From: Ehretia macrophylla
Lineage: Eukaryota > Streptophyta > Magnoliopsida > Boraginales > Ehretiaceae
Assembly (NCBI GenBank): GCA_037974665.1
Contig: CM075773.1
Location: 29,977,853 to 30,041,852 of the forward strand
Direction: 5' to 3'
DNA length: 64,000 nucleotides
The notes under the pieces were generated by a model. That model was not told the origin of the DNA and ran no database searches. It saw only the letters and a program-made list of their open reading frames with translations. Shown in pieces: positions 33,400-44,950 of the stretch. Position 1 is the stretch's first letter. Every line of letters starts with the position of its first letter. The translations under genes and the position numbers were made by a program.

Positions 33400-36300
33400 A
33401 TTCGTCTTGCCCAAGGTGCCGTGTGATTCGTAATAGAAATGTGATGGATTAGGTTATCGTCCTTTTCGCAGCTCACGACGTACGATCCGGGATGAAAAAA
33501 TAACACAAAAGAAGAAAAGTGTCCCGAAACTGATAAAAATGTTCGATTTTGGGCTCCGAAAATAGGTGCAACCGAGCTGGCTTCTTGTCCCGTCGTAGAG
33601 CTCTCGGAGAGCTTTCTAATGGTATGCTGTGCCCCGCGTAACTCCTTACGGATCAAAAGTTATGGGCACCGGAGCAACAGATACCTGGTCACAAGCCCCA
33701 CGCCCTCTTTTTGCGGGCCCAACCTCTACGTGAAGTGAAGTTGTCTTACCCAAGGTGTCATGGGATTCGGTAATAAAAATGTGATGGTTCAGGTTGTCAT
33801 CCTTCTCACCACACACGACGTACGATCTGGGGCAGAAATATTGCACAAAAGAACAAAAGTGTCCTGAAACTGATGAAAATGTTCGATTCTGGACTCCAAA
33901 AATTGTGGCATCGGAGCAGGCTTTGTGCCTCCATCGTACAGCTCTCAAAGAGCTTTCCAACAGTATGTTGTGCGCCGCGTAACTCCTTACGGATCCAAAG
34001 TTATGGGCACTGGAGCGACGGATACCTGGTCACAAGCCCTACGCCCTCTCTTTGCGGCCCCAACCTCTACATTAAGTGAAGTTGTCTTGCCCATGGTGCC
34101 GTGTGATTCGGTAATAGAAATGTGATGGATTAGGTTGTCATCCTTTTCGCGGCTCAAAAAGTACGACCCGGGACAGAATAACAGCACAAAAGAAGAAAAG
34201 TGTCCCAAACCTGATGAAAACATTCAATTTTAGACTCTGAAAATAGTGGCAGCAGAGCAGGCTAGGTGCCCCCATCATAGAGCTCTCAGAGAGCTTTCCA
34301 ATGGTATGTTGTGGCTTGTGTAACTCTTTTCGGAGCAAAAGTAATGGGCACCGGAGCGATGGATACCGAGTCACAAGCCCTACGCCCTCTGTTTGTGGGC
34401 CCTGCCTCTACGTGAAGTGAAGTTGTCTTGCCCAAGGTACCGTGTGATTCAGTAATAGAAATATGATGGATTAGGCTGTCATCCTTTTCGTGCCTCACGA
34501 CGTATGATACGGCATAGAAAAACAGCGCAAAAGAAGAAAAGTGTCCTGAAACTGATGAAAACGTTCGATTTTGTGCTACAAAAAAGGTACAATCGAGTAG
34601 GCTTGTTGTCCCCATCGTAGAGCTCTCATAGAACTTTCCAACGGTATGTTGTGCGCCGCGTAACTCCTTACGGATCATATGTTATGGGCACCGGAGCGAT
34701 GGAGACCTGGTCATAAGCCCCACGCCCTCGGTTTGCGGGCCCAGCCTCTACGTGAAGCGAAGTTGTCTTGCCCAAGGTGCCATGTGATTCGGTAATAGAA
34801 ATGTGATGGATTAGGTTGTCGTCCATTTCGTGGCTCAAGACGTACGAATGGGACTGAAAAACAGCGCAAAAGAAGAAAAGTGTCCCGAACCTGATGAAAA
34901 CATTCAATTTTAGACTTTGAAAATAGTGGCAGCTAAGCAGGCTAGGTGTCCCCATCGTAGAGCTCTCAGAGAGCTTTCCAATGGTATGTTGTGCGCCGCG
35001 TAACTCCTTACGGATCAAAAGTTATGGGCACCAGAGCGACGGATACCTGGTCACAAGCCCCACGACCTCTGTTTGCTGGCCCAACCTCTACGTGAAGTGA
35101 AGTCGTCTTGCCCAAGGTACCGTGTGATTCGGTAATAGAAATATGATGGATTAGGTTGTCATCCTTTTCGCGGCTCACGACGTATGATACGGCACAGAAA
35201 AACAGCGCAAAAGAAGAAAAGTGTCCTGAAACTGATGAAAACGTTCGATTTTGTGCTACAAAAAAGGTAGTGTCAAGTAGGCTTGTTGTCCCCATCGTAG
35301 AGCTCTCGGAGAGCATTCTAACGGTATGCTGTGCTCCGCGTAACTCCTTACGGATCAAAAGTTATAGCCACCGGAGCGATGGTTGCCTGGTCATAAGCCC
35401 CACGCCCTCTGTTTGTGGGCCCGGCCTCTATGTGAAGTGAAGTTGTCTTTCACAAGGTGCTGTGTGATTCGATAATAGAAATGTGATGGATTAGGTCATC
35501 GTCCTTTTCGCGGCTCACAACGTACGATCCAGGACGAAAAAACAACGCAATAGAAGAAAAGTGTCTCGAAACTGATGAAAACATTCAATTTTTGGCTTTG
35601 AAAATAGGTGCAGCAGAGTAGGGTTGGTGCCCACATCGTAGAGCTCTCAGAGCGCTTTCCAACGGTATGTTGTACGCCGCATAACTCCCTATGGATCAAA
35701 AGTTATAGGCACCGAAGCGACGGATACCTGGTCATAAGCTCCACGCCCTCTGTTTGCGGGCCCAGCCTCTACATGAAGTGAACTTGTCTTGCCCAAGGTG
35801 CCGCTGTATTTGGTAATAGAAACGTGATGGATTAGGTTGTCGTCCTTTTCGTGGCTCACGGCGTACGATCGGGGACAAAAAAGTAGCGTAAAAGAAGAAA
35901 AGTGTCCTGAAACTGATGAAAATGTTTAATTTTGGACTCTGAAAATAGCAGTAGCCAAGCAGGCTTAGTGCCGCTGTCATAGAGCTCTCGGAGAGCTCTC
36001 CAACGGTATGCTGTGCGCCGCGTAACTCCTTACGAATCAAAAGTTAAAGACACGGGAGCGACGGATACCTGGTCTCAAGCCCCACGCCCACTGTTTGCGG
36101 GCCCAGCCTCTACGTGAAGTGAAGTTGTCTTGCCCAAAGGTGCCATAGGATTCAGTAATAGAAATGTGATGGATTAGGTTGTCGTCCTTTTCGCGGCTCA
36201 AGACGCACGATCCGAGATGAAAAAATAGCGCAAAAGAAGAAAAATGTCCCGAAACTGATGAAAACGTTCAATTTTGGTCATCAAAAGCAGCTAAGCAGGC

Positions 36301-39300
36301 TTGGTGCCCCCGTCGTAGACCTCGCGGATAGCTTTTCAACAGTATGCTGTGCGCCATGTAACTCCTTACTGATCAAAAGTTATGGGCACCGGAACGACAG
36401 AAACCTGGTTACAAACCCCACGCCTTCCGTTTGCGGGCCTAGCCTCTACGTGAAATGAAGTTGTCTTGCCCAAGGTATCGTGTGATTCGGTAATAGAAAT
36501 GTGATGGATTAGGTTGTTGTCCTTTTCGCGGCTCACAACGTACGATCCAGGACGGAAAAACAACGCAAAAGAAGAAAAGTGTCCCGAAACTGATGAAAAC
36601 TTTTGATTTTGGACTTTGAAAATAGGCGCAGCCGAGTAGGCTTGGTGCCCCCGTTGTAGAACTCTCAGATAGCTTTCCAACGGTATGTTGTACACCACGT
36701 AACTCTTCACGGATCCAAAGTTATGGGCACTGGAGGGACGGATACCTGGTCATAAGCCCCACACCCCTGGTTTGCGGGCCTGGCCACTACATGAAGTGAA
36801 GTTGTCTTGCCGAAGGTACCATGTGATTTGGTAATAGAAATGTGCTGGATTAGGTCGTCGTCTTTCCGCGGCTCACAACGTACGATCTGGGACGGAAAAA
36901 AACTCAAAAGAAGAAAAATGTCCCAAAATTGATGAAAACGTTCGATTTTGGGCTTTGAAAATAGGCGCAGCCGATTAGGCTTGGTGCCCACGTCGTAGAG
37001 CTATCGGAGAGCTTTCCAATAGTTTGCTGTGCACCGTATAACTCCTTACGGATTAAAAGTTACAGGTACCGGAGCGACGGACATCTGGTAACAAGCCCCA
37101 CGCCCCTGCTTTGCAGGCCCATCCTCTACGTGAAGTGAAGTTGTCTTCCCCAAGGTGCCATGGGAATTGGTAATAGAAATGTGAATGATTAGGTTGTCGT
37201 CCTTTTTGCGACTCACGACGTACGATCCAGGACAGAAAAATAGCACAAAAGAAGAAAAAGGTTCTGAAACTTATGAAAATGTTCAATTTTGGATTCCGAA
37301 AATAGCGGCATCCATGCAGGCTTGGTGCCCTCGTCGTTGAGCTCTCGGAGAGCTTTCCAACGGTATGTTGTGCGCCGCGTAACTCCTTACGGATCAAAAG
37401 TTATAGGCACCGGAGCGACAGATACCTTGTCACAAGCCGCACGCCCTCAGTTTGCGGGCCCAACTTCTTCGTGAAGTGAAGTTGTCTTGCTCAAGGTGTC
37501 GTGGCATTCGGTAATAGAAATGTGATGGATTAGGTTGTCGTCCCTTTCATGGCTCAAGACGTATGATCCGGGACGGAAAAATAGCGCAAAAGAAGTAAAG
37601 TGTCCCGAAACTGATGAAAATGTTCAATTTTGGTGACCGAAAACAAGCGCAGCTGAGCAGGCTTATTGCCCTTGTTGTAGAGCTTTCGGATAGCTTTCCA
37701 ACGGTATGTTGTGCGCCATGTAATGCCTTATGGATCAAAATTATGGGCACCGGAGCGACAGATACCTAGTCACAAACTCCACGCCTTCCATTTGTGGGCC
37801 CAGCCTCTACGTCAAGTGAAGTTGTCTTGCATTAGGTGCCGTGTGATTCGGTAATAGAAATGTGATGGATTAGGTTGTCGTCCTTTTCGCGGCTCAAGAC
37901 GTATGATCCGGGATGAAAAAACAGCGCAAAAGAAGAAAAATGTCTCAAAACTTATGAAAATGTTTGATTTTGGGGTCCAAAAATAGGGTACCCCAATGGT
38001 TTGCTGTGCGCCGCACAACTCCTTACGGATCAAAAGTTATAGGCACCGGAGCGACGAATATCTTGTCACAATCCCTACGCCCTCGGTTTGCGGACCCAGA
38101 CTTTACAAGAAGTGAAGTTGTCTTGCCCAAGTTGCCATGTGATTCGGTAATACAAATGTGATGGATTAGGTTGTCGTCCTTTTCACGGCTCACGACGTAT
38201 GATCCGGAACGGAAAAAAAGCGTAAAAGAAGAATAGTGTCCCAAAACTTATGAAAATGTTCGATTTTGGGCTCCAAAACAGGGGCAGCCGAGCAGGCTAG
38301 GTGCCTCCATCATAGAGCTCTCAGAGAGCTTTTCAACTGTATACTGTGCGCCACGTAACTCCGTACAGATCAGTAGTTATGGGCACCGGAGCGACGGATA
38401 CCTGGTCATAAGCCCCACGGCCTCTGTTTGCGGCCCCAGCCACTACTTGAAGTAAAGTTGTCTTGCCCAAGGTGCCCTGGGATTCGGTAATAGAAATGTG
38501 ATAAATTAGGTTGTCGTCCTTCCTCGCGGCTCACGACGTACGATCCGGGACAGAAAAACAGCGCAAAAGAAGAAAAGTGTCACGAAATTGATTAAAACAT
38601 TCAATTTTGTACTCCAAAAATAGTGGCAGCAGAGCAGGCTAGGTGCCCCCATCGTAGAGCTCTCAAAGAGCTTTCTAACGGTATGTTGTGCGCCGCGTAA
38701 CTCCTTACGGATCAAAAGTTATGGGTACCGGAGCGACGGATACGTGGTCACAAGCCCCACACATTCCGTTTGCGGGCGCAGCCTCTACGTTAAGTGAAGT
38801 TGTCTAGCCCAAGGTGTCGTGTGATTCTGTAATAGAAAAGTGATGGATTAGGTTGTCGTCCTTTTCGCAGCTCACGACGTACGATCCGGGACAGAAAAAC
38901 AGCGCAAAAGAAGAAAAATGTCACTAAATTGATGAAAATGTTCGATTTTGGACTCCGAAAATAGTGGCAGTCGAGCAGGATAGTTGCCCCCATCGTAAAG
39001 CTCTCAGAGAGCTTTCCAACGGTATGTTGTGCACTGCGTAAGTCCTTACGGATCAAAAGTTATAGGCACCGGAAAGTTATAGGCCCCACGCCCTCTATTT
39101 GCGGGACCAGCCTCTACGTGAAGTGAAGTTGTCTTGCCAAGGTGCCATGTGATTTAGTAATAGAAATGTGATGAATTAGGTTATCGTCCTTTTCGAAACT
39201 CACGACGTTTGATCTGGGACTGAAAAACAGCGCAAAAAAAGAAAAGTGTCCCGAAACTGATGAAAACGTTCGATTTTGTGCTCTGAAAATAGGTACAGCC

Positions 39301-42300
39301 GAGCAGGCATGGTACCCCCGTCGTAGAGTTCTCAGAGAACTTTCCAACGGTATGCTGTGCGGCGCGTAACTCCTTACGGATCCAAATTTATGGGCACCGG
39401 TGCGACAGATACATGGTCACAAGCCCCATGCCCTTTGTTTGTGGGCCGAGCCTCGACGTGAAGTGAAGTTTTCTTGCCCAAGGTGCCATGTGAATTGCTA
39501 ATAGAAATGTGATGGATAACGTTGTCGTCCTTTTCGCAGCTCACGACGTATGATCCGGGATAGAAAAATAGTACAAAAGAAGAAAAGTGTCCTGAAATTG
39601 ATGAGAATGTTCGATTTTGGGCATCGAAAACAGGCGCAGCCGAGCAGGCTGGGTGCCCCCATCGTAGAGCTCTCGGAGAGTTTTCAAACTGTATACTGTG
39701 TACCGCGTAACTCCTTAAGGATCGAAAGTTATGGGCAAATGAGCGACGGAGACCTGGTCACAAGCCACATACCCTCGGCTTATGGGCCCAACCTCTAAGT
39801 GAAGTGAAGTTGTCCTGCCCAAGGTGCCGTGGGATTCGGTAATAGAAAAATGATGGATTAGGTTGTCATCCTTTTCGCAGCTCACGACGTACGAACCGGG
39901 ACGAAAAAATAGCGCAAAAGAAGAAAACTGTCACAAAACTTATGAAAATATTCAATTTTGGGCTCCAAAAATAGGCACGACTGAGCAGGCTATTGCCCAC
40001 ATCGTAGAGCTCTCACAGGGCTTTCCAAAGGCATGCTTTGCGTCGCGAAACTCCTTACGGATCAAAAGTTATAGGCACTGGAACGACGGAAACCTGGTCT
40101 TAAGCCCCACGCCCTCAGTTTGCGGGCCCAGCTTCTATGTGAAGCGAAGTTGTCTTGCCCAAGGTGGCGTGGGATTCGGAAATAGAAATGAGATGGATTA
40201 GGTTTTCGTCCTTTTCCCATCTCACGACGTACGACCCGGGACCAAAAAACAGGGCAAAAGAAGAAAAGTGTCCAAAAACTGATGAAAATGTTTGATTTTG
40301 CGCTCCGAAATTAGGCGCAGCCGAGCAGGCTTGCTGCCCCAGTCGTAGAGCTCTCGGAGAGCTTTTCAACAGTATGTTGTACGCCTCGTAACTCTTTGCG
40401 GATCAAAAGTTATGGGCACCGGAGCGACGGAGACCTGGTCCAAAGCCCCATGCCCTCGGTTTTCGGGCCCAGCCTCTACGTGAAGCGAAGTTGTCTTGCC
40501 CAAGGTGGCGTGGTATTCGGTAATAGAAATGCGAGGGATTAGGTTGTCGTCCTTTTCCCGGTTCACAACGTATGATCCGGGATTGAAAAAAAGCGCAAAA
40601 GAAGAAAAGTGTCCCAAAATTGATGAAAATGATCAATTTTGGGCTCTGAAAATAGGCGCAGACGAGCAGGATTGGTACCCACGTTGTAGAGCTCTCGGAG
40701 AGCTTTCCAACGGTATGTAGTGCGCCGCATAACTCCTTATGGATCAAAAGTTATAAGCACCGGAGCGACGGATACTAGGTCACAAGCCCCACACCCTTTG
40801 TTTGGGGGCCCAGCCTCTACGTGAAATAAAGTTGTCTTGCCCAACGTGATTGGGATTCAGTAATAAAAGTGTGATGGATTAGGTTGTCGTCCTTTTTCCG
40901 GCTCACGACGTATGATCCGAGACAGAAAAATAGCGCAAAAGAAGAAAAGTATCACAAAACTGATGAAATAATTCGATTTTGCACTCCGAAAATAGTGGCA
41001 GCCAAGCAGGCTTGGTACCCTAATCGTAGAGCTCTCGGAGAGCTTTTCAACGGTATGCTGTGCGCCGCATAACTCCTTACGAATTCTAAGTTATGGGCAC
41101 CGGAGCGGCGGATACCTGGTAACAAGCCCCACGCCCTCTGTTTGCGGGCCTAGCCTCTACGTTAAGTGAAGTTGTCTTGCCCAAGGTGTCGTGTGATTCG
41201 GTAATAAAAATGTAAAGGATTAGGTTGTCGTCCTTTTCGCGGCCCACGACGTACGATCCAGGACAGAAAAATAGTGCAAATGAAGAAAAGTAACCGGAAC
41301 CTGATGAAAACATTCAATTTTGGACTCCGAAATAGATACAGCCGAGTAGGTTAGGTGCCCCCATCGTAGAGCTCTCGAAAAGCTTTCCAACGGTATGTTG
41401 TGAGCTGCGTAACTCCTTACGGATCAAAAGTTATGGGCACCGGAGCGACGGATACCTGGTCACAAGCCCCACGCCCTATGTTTGCGGGCCCAACCTCTAC
41501 GTTAAGTGAAGCTGTCTTCCCCAAGGTGTCGTGTGATAAGGTAATAGAAATGTGATGGATTAGGTTGTCGTCCTTTTCGTGGCTCACGACGTACGATTCA
41601 GGACAGAATAACAACGCAAAAGAAGAAAAGTATCCCGAACCTAATGAAAACATTCAATTTTGGACTCCAAAATAGTTGCAGCCGAGCAGGCTAGGTGTCC
41701 CCATCATAAAGCTCTCATAGAGCTTTGCAACGGTATACTGTGCGCCGCGTAACTCCTTACGGATCAAAAGTTATGGGCACCGGAGTGACGTATACCTCGT
41801 CACAAGCCCCACGCCCTCTGTTTGCGGGCCCAGCCTCTACGTGAAGTGAAGTTGTCTTGCCCAAGGTGCCGTGTGATTCGGTAATAGAAACGTGATGGAT
41901 TAGGTTGTCGTACTTTTTGCGACTCACGACGTACGATACGAGACGGAAAAACAGCGCAAAAGAAGAAAATTATCCCGTAACTGATGAAAACGTTCGATTT
42001 TGTGCTTTGAGAACAGGCACAGTCTAGCAGGCTTGCTGCCTCCATCGTAGAGCTCTCGGAGAGCTTTCCAACGGCATGCTATGCCGCGTATAACTCTTTA
42101 CGGATCAAAAGTTATGGGCACTGGAGCGACGGATACCTGGTTACTAGCCCCACGCCCTCTGTTTGCAAGCCCAGCCTCTACGTGAAGTGAAGTTGTCCTG
42201 CACAAGGTGCCGTGTTATTCGGTAATAGAAATGTGATGGATTAGGTTGTCATCCTTTCCGCAGCTCACGACGTACGATCCGGGATGCAAAAACAGCGCGA

Positions 42301-43050
42301 AAGAAGAAAAGTGTTCCAAAACTAATGAAAACGTTCGATGTTGTGCTCTGGAAATAGGCACAGCCGAGCAGGCTTGCTGCCTCCATCGTAGAGCTCTTGG
42401 AGATCTTTCCAACGGTATGCTGTGCGCCGCATAACTCTTTGCGGATCAAAAGTTATGTGCACTGGAGTGATGGATACCTGGTCATTAGCCCCGCGCCCTC
42501 TGTTTGCAAGCCCAGCCTTTACGTGAAGTAAAGTGTCCTGCACAAGGTGCCGTGTTATTCGGTAATAGTAATGTGAAGGATTAGGTTGTCGTCCGTTTCG
42601 CTGCTCACAACGTACGATCCAGGACAAAAAAATAGCGCAAAAGAAGAAAAGTGTCCCAAAACTAATGAACACGTTTGATTTTGGGTTCTAAAAATTGGCG
42701 CAGCTGAGCAACCTTGGTGACCACGTCGTAGAGCTCTCATAGAGCTTTCCAACGGTATGATGTGCGCTGAATAACTCCTTATGGATCAAAAGTTATAGGC
42801 ACCGGAGGGACGGATACCTGGTCACAAGCCTCACGCCCTCTGTTTGCGGGCCCAGCCTCTACGTGAAGTGAAGTTATCTTACCCAAGGTGTCATGGGATT
42901 CGGTAATAGAAATGTGATGGATTAGGCTGTCGTCCATCTCGCGGCTCACGACGTACGATCTGTGACAGAAAAACAGCGCAAAAGAAGTAAAGTGTCTCGA
43001 AACTGAGGAAAATGTTCGATTTTGGACTCCGAAAATAGTGGCAGCCAAGC
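33400..43050. repeat. Higher-order repeat segment, copy 1 of the ~10.2-kb duplication
   Basis: Rare monomer variants occur in the same order as in 44600-52750. Examples are TGGTTCAGG (33785), GTGCTACAAAAAAGG (34573, 35253), GTGGCATTCGG (37501), ATGAGAATGTTCG (39601), GCAGACGAGCAGGATTGG (near 40657), TGTGAGCTGCGTAACTCC (near 41399) and GGTGACCACGTCG (near 42716). The offset to the second copy is mostly 10,155-10,214 bp. It is 11,168 or 10,488 bp at the left because of an extra dimer here, and 9,812 bp at the right because of about one monomer lost or gained. Ends are approximate. Confidence 0.75.
34240..35600. repeat. 680-bp tandem dimer (two-monomer unit, two copies)
   Basis: The marker GTGCTACAAAAAAGG is at 34573 and 35253, exactly 680 bp apart. 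Both are followed by GAGTAGG- or AAGTAGG-GCTTGTTGTCCCC, and each is flanked by the same pair of monomer types. The second large segment (near 45741) has this dimer only once. Confidence 0.75.
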
Positions 43051-43899
43051 AGTCTTGGTACCCACGTCATAGAGCTCTCGGAGAGCTTTCCAACTGTATG
43101 GTGTGCGCCGCGTAACTCCTTAGGGATCCAAAGTTAAGGCACCGGAGTGACGGATACCTGGTAACAAGCCCCACGCCCTCTGTTTGCGGTCCCAGCCTCT
43201 ACGTGAAGTGAAGTTGTCTTTCCCAAGGTGTCATGTGATTCGGTAATAGAAATGTGATAGATTAGGTTGTTGTCCTTTTCGAGGCTCACGACGTATGATC
43301 AGGGACAGAAAAACAGCGCAAAAGAAGAAAAGTGTCCCAAACCTGATGAAAACTTTTGATTTTGGACTTCGAAAATAGTGGCAGCCGAGCAGGCTTTGTG
43401 CCCCCGTTGTAGAGCTCTCAGAGATCTTACAAACAGAATGATGTGCGCCGCGGAACTCCTTATGGATCAAAAGTTATGGCACCGGAGCGACGGATACCTG
43501 GTCGCAAGCCCTACGCCCTCTGGTTGCGGGCCCAGCCACTACGTGAAGTGAAGTTGTCTTGCCCAAGCTGCCTTGTGATTCAGTAATAGAAATGTGATGG
43601 ATTAAGTTGTCGTCATTTTTGCAGCTCACGACGTATGATACGGGACGAAAAAACAGCGCAAAAGAAGAAAAGTATCCCAAAACGGAAAAAAAATGTTTGA
43701 TTTTGGGCTCTGAAAATAGGCGCAGCCAAGCAGGCTTGGTGCCCACGTCGTAGAGCTCTTAGAGAGCTTTCCAATGGTATGTTGTGCGCCACATAACTCC
43801 TTATGGATCAAAAGTTATAGGCACCGGAGCGACGGATACCTAGTAACAAGCCCCACGCCCTCTTTTTGCAGGCCCAACCTCTACGTGAAGTGAAGTTGT

Positions 43900-44950
43900 C
43901 TTACCCAAGGTGTCGTGGGATTCGGTAATAAAAATATGATGGTTCAGTTGGTCGTCCTTCTCACCGCTCATGATGTACGATCCGGGACAGAAAAATTGCG
44001 CAAAAGAACATAAGTGTCCTAAAATAGATGAAAACGTTCAATTTTGGACTCGAAAAATTGTGGTATCCGAGTAGGCTTTGTGCCCTCATTGTACAACTCT
44101 TGGAGAGCTTTCCAACGGTATGCTGTGTGCCGTGTAACTCCTTACGGATCAAAAGTTATGGGCACCGGAGCGACGGATACTTGGTCATAAGCCCCACGCC
44201 CTCTGTTTGTAGCCCCAGCCTCTACGTCAAGTGAAGTTTTCTTGCCCAAGGTGCCATGTGATTCGGTTATAGAAATGTTATGGATTAGGTTGTCGTCCTT
44301 TTCGCGGCTCACGACGTACGATCCAGGACAAAAAAATCGTGCAAAAGAAGAAAAGTATCCCAAAACTGATGAAAACGTTCGATTTTGAATAGGCACAGCC
44401 TAGCAGGCTTGGTTATCCCATCATAGAGCTCCCGGAGAGCTTTCCAACGATAAGTTGTGCGCCGCGTAACTCCTTATAGATCAAAAGTTATGGGCACCGG
44501 AGCGACGGATACCTGGTCACAAGACCCATGCCCTCTATTTGCAGGCCCAGCCTCTGCATGAAGTGAAGGTGTCTTGCCCAAGGTGCAGTGTTATTCGGTA
44601 ATAGAAATGTGATGGATTAGGTTGTCATCCTTTTCGCGGCTCACAATGTACGATCCGGGACCGAAAAACAGCGCAAAAGAAGAAAAGTGCCCCGAAAATG
44701 ATAAAAATGTTTGATTTTGGGCTCTGAAAATCGGCGAAGCCGAGAAGGTTTGCTGCCCCGTCGTAGAGCTCTCGGAGAGCTTTCCAACTGTATGTTGTGC
44801 GCCCCATAACTCCTCATGGATCAAAAGTTATAGGCACCGGAGCGACGGATACCTGGTCACAAGCCCCACACCCTCTTTTTGTGGGCCCAACATCTACGTG
44901 AAGTGAAGTTGTCTTACCCAAGGTGTCGTGGTATTCGGTAATAAAAATGT
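43900..44950. repeat. ~1.01-kb trimer step with the TGGTTCAGG monomer type
   Basis: TGGTTCAG-type monomers with AAAATTG-GCAAAAGAACA and ATTGTGG-ATC markers start near 43940 and again at 44953, about three monomers apart. The intervening monomer near 44385 is shortened. Boundaries are approximate. Confidence 0.5.

Noticed and set aside
34286-35018. Possible CRISPR-like array because of regularly spaced short dyads
   Set aside because: The spacing is the full monomer and the sequence between dyads is conserved, not unique. This is a plant-type satellite.
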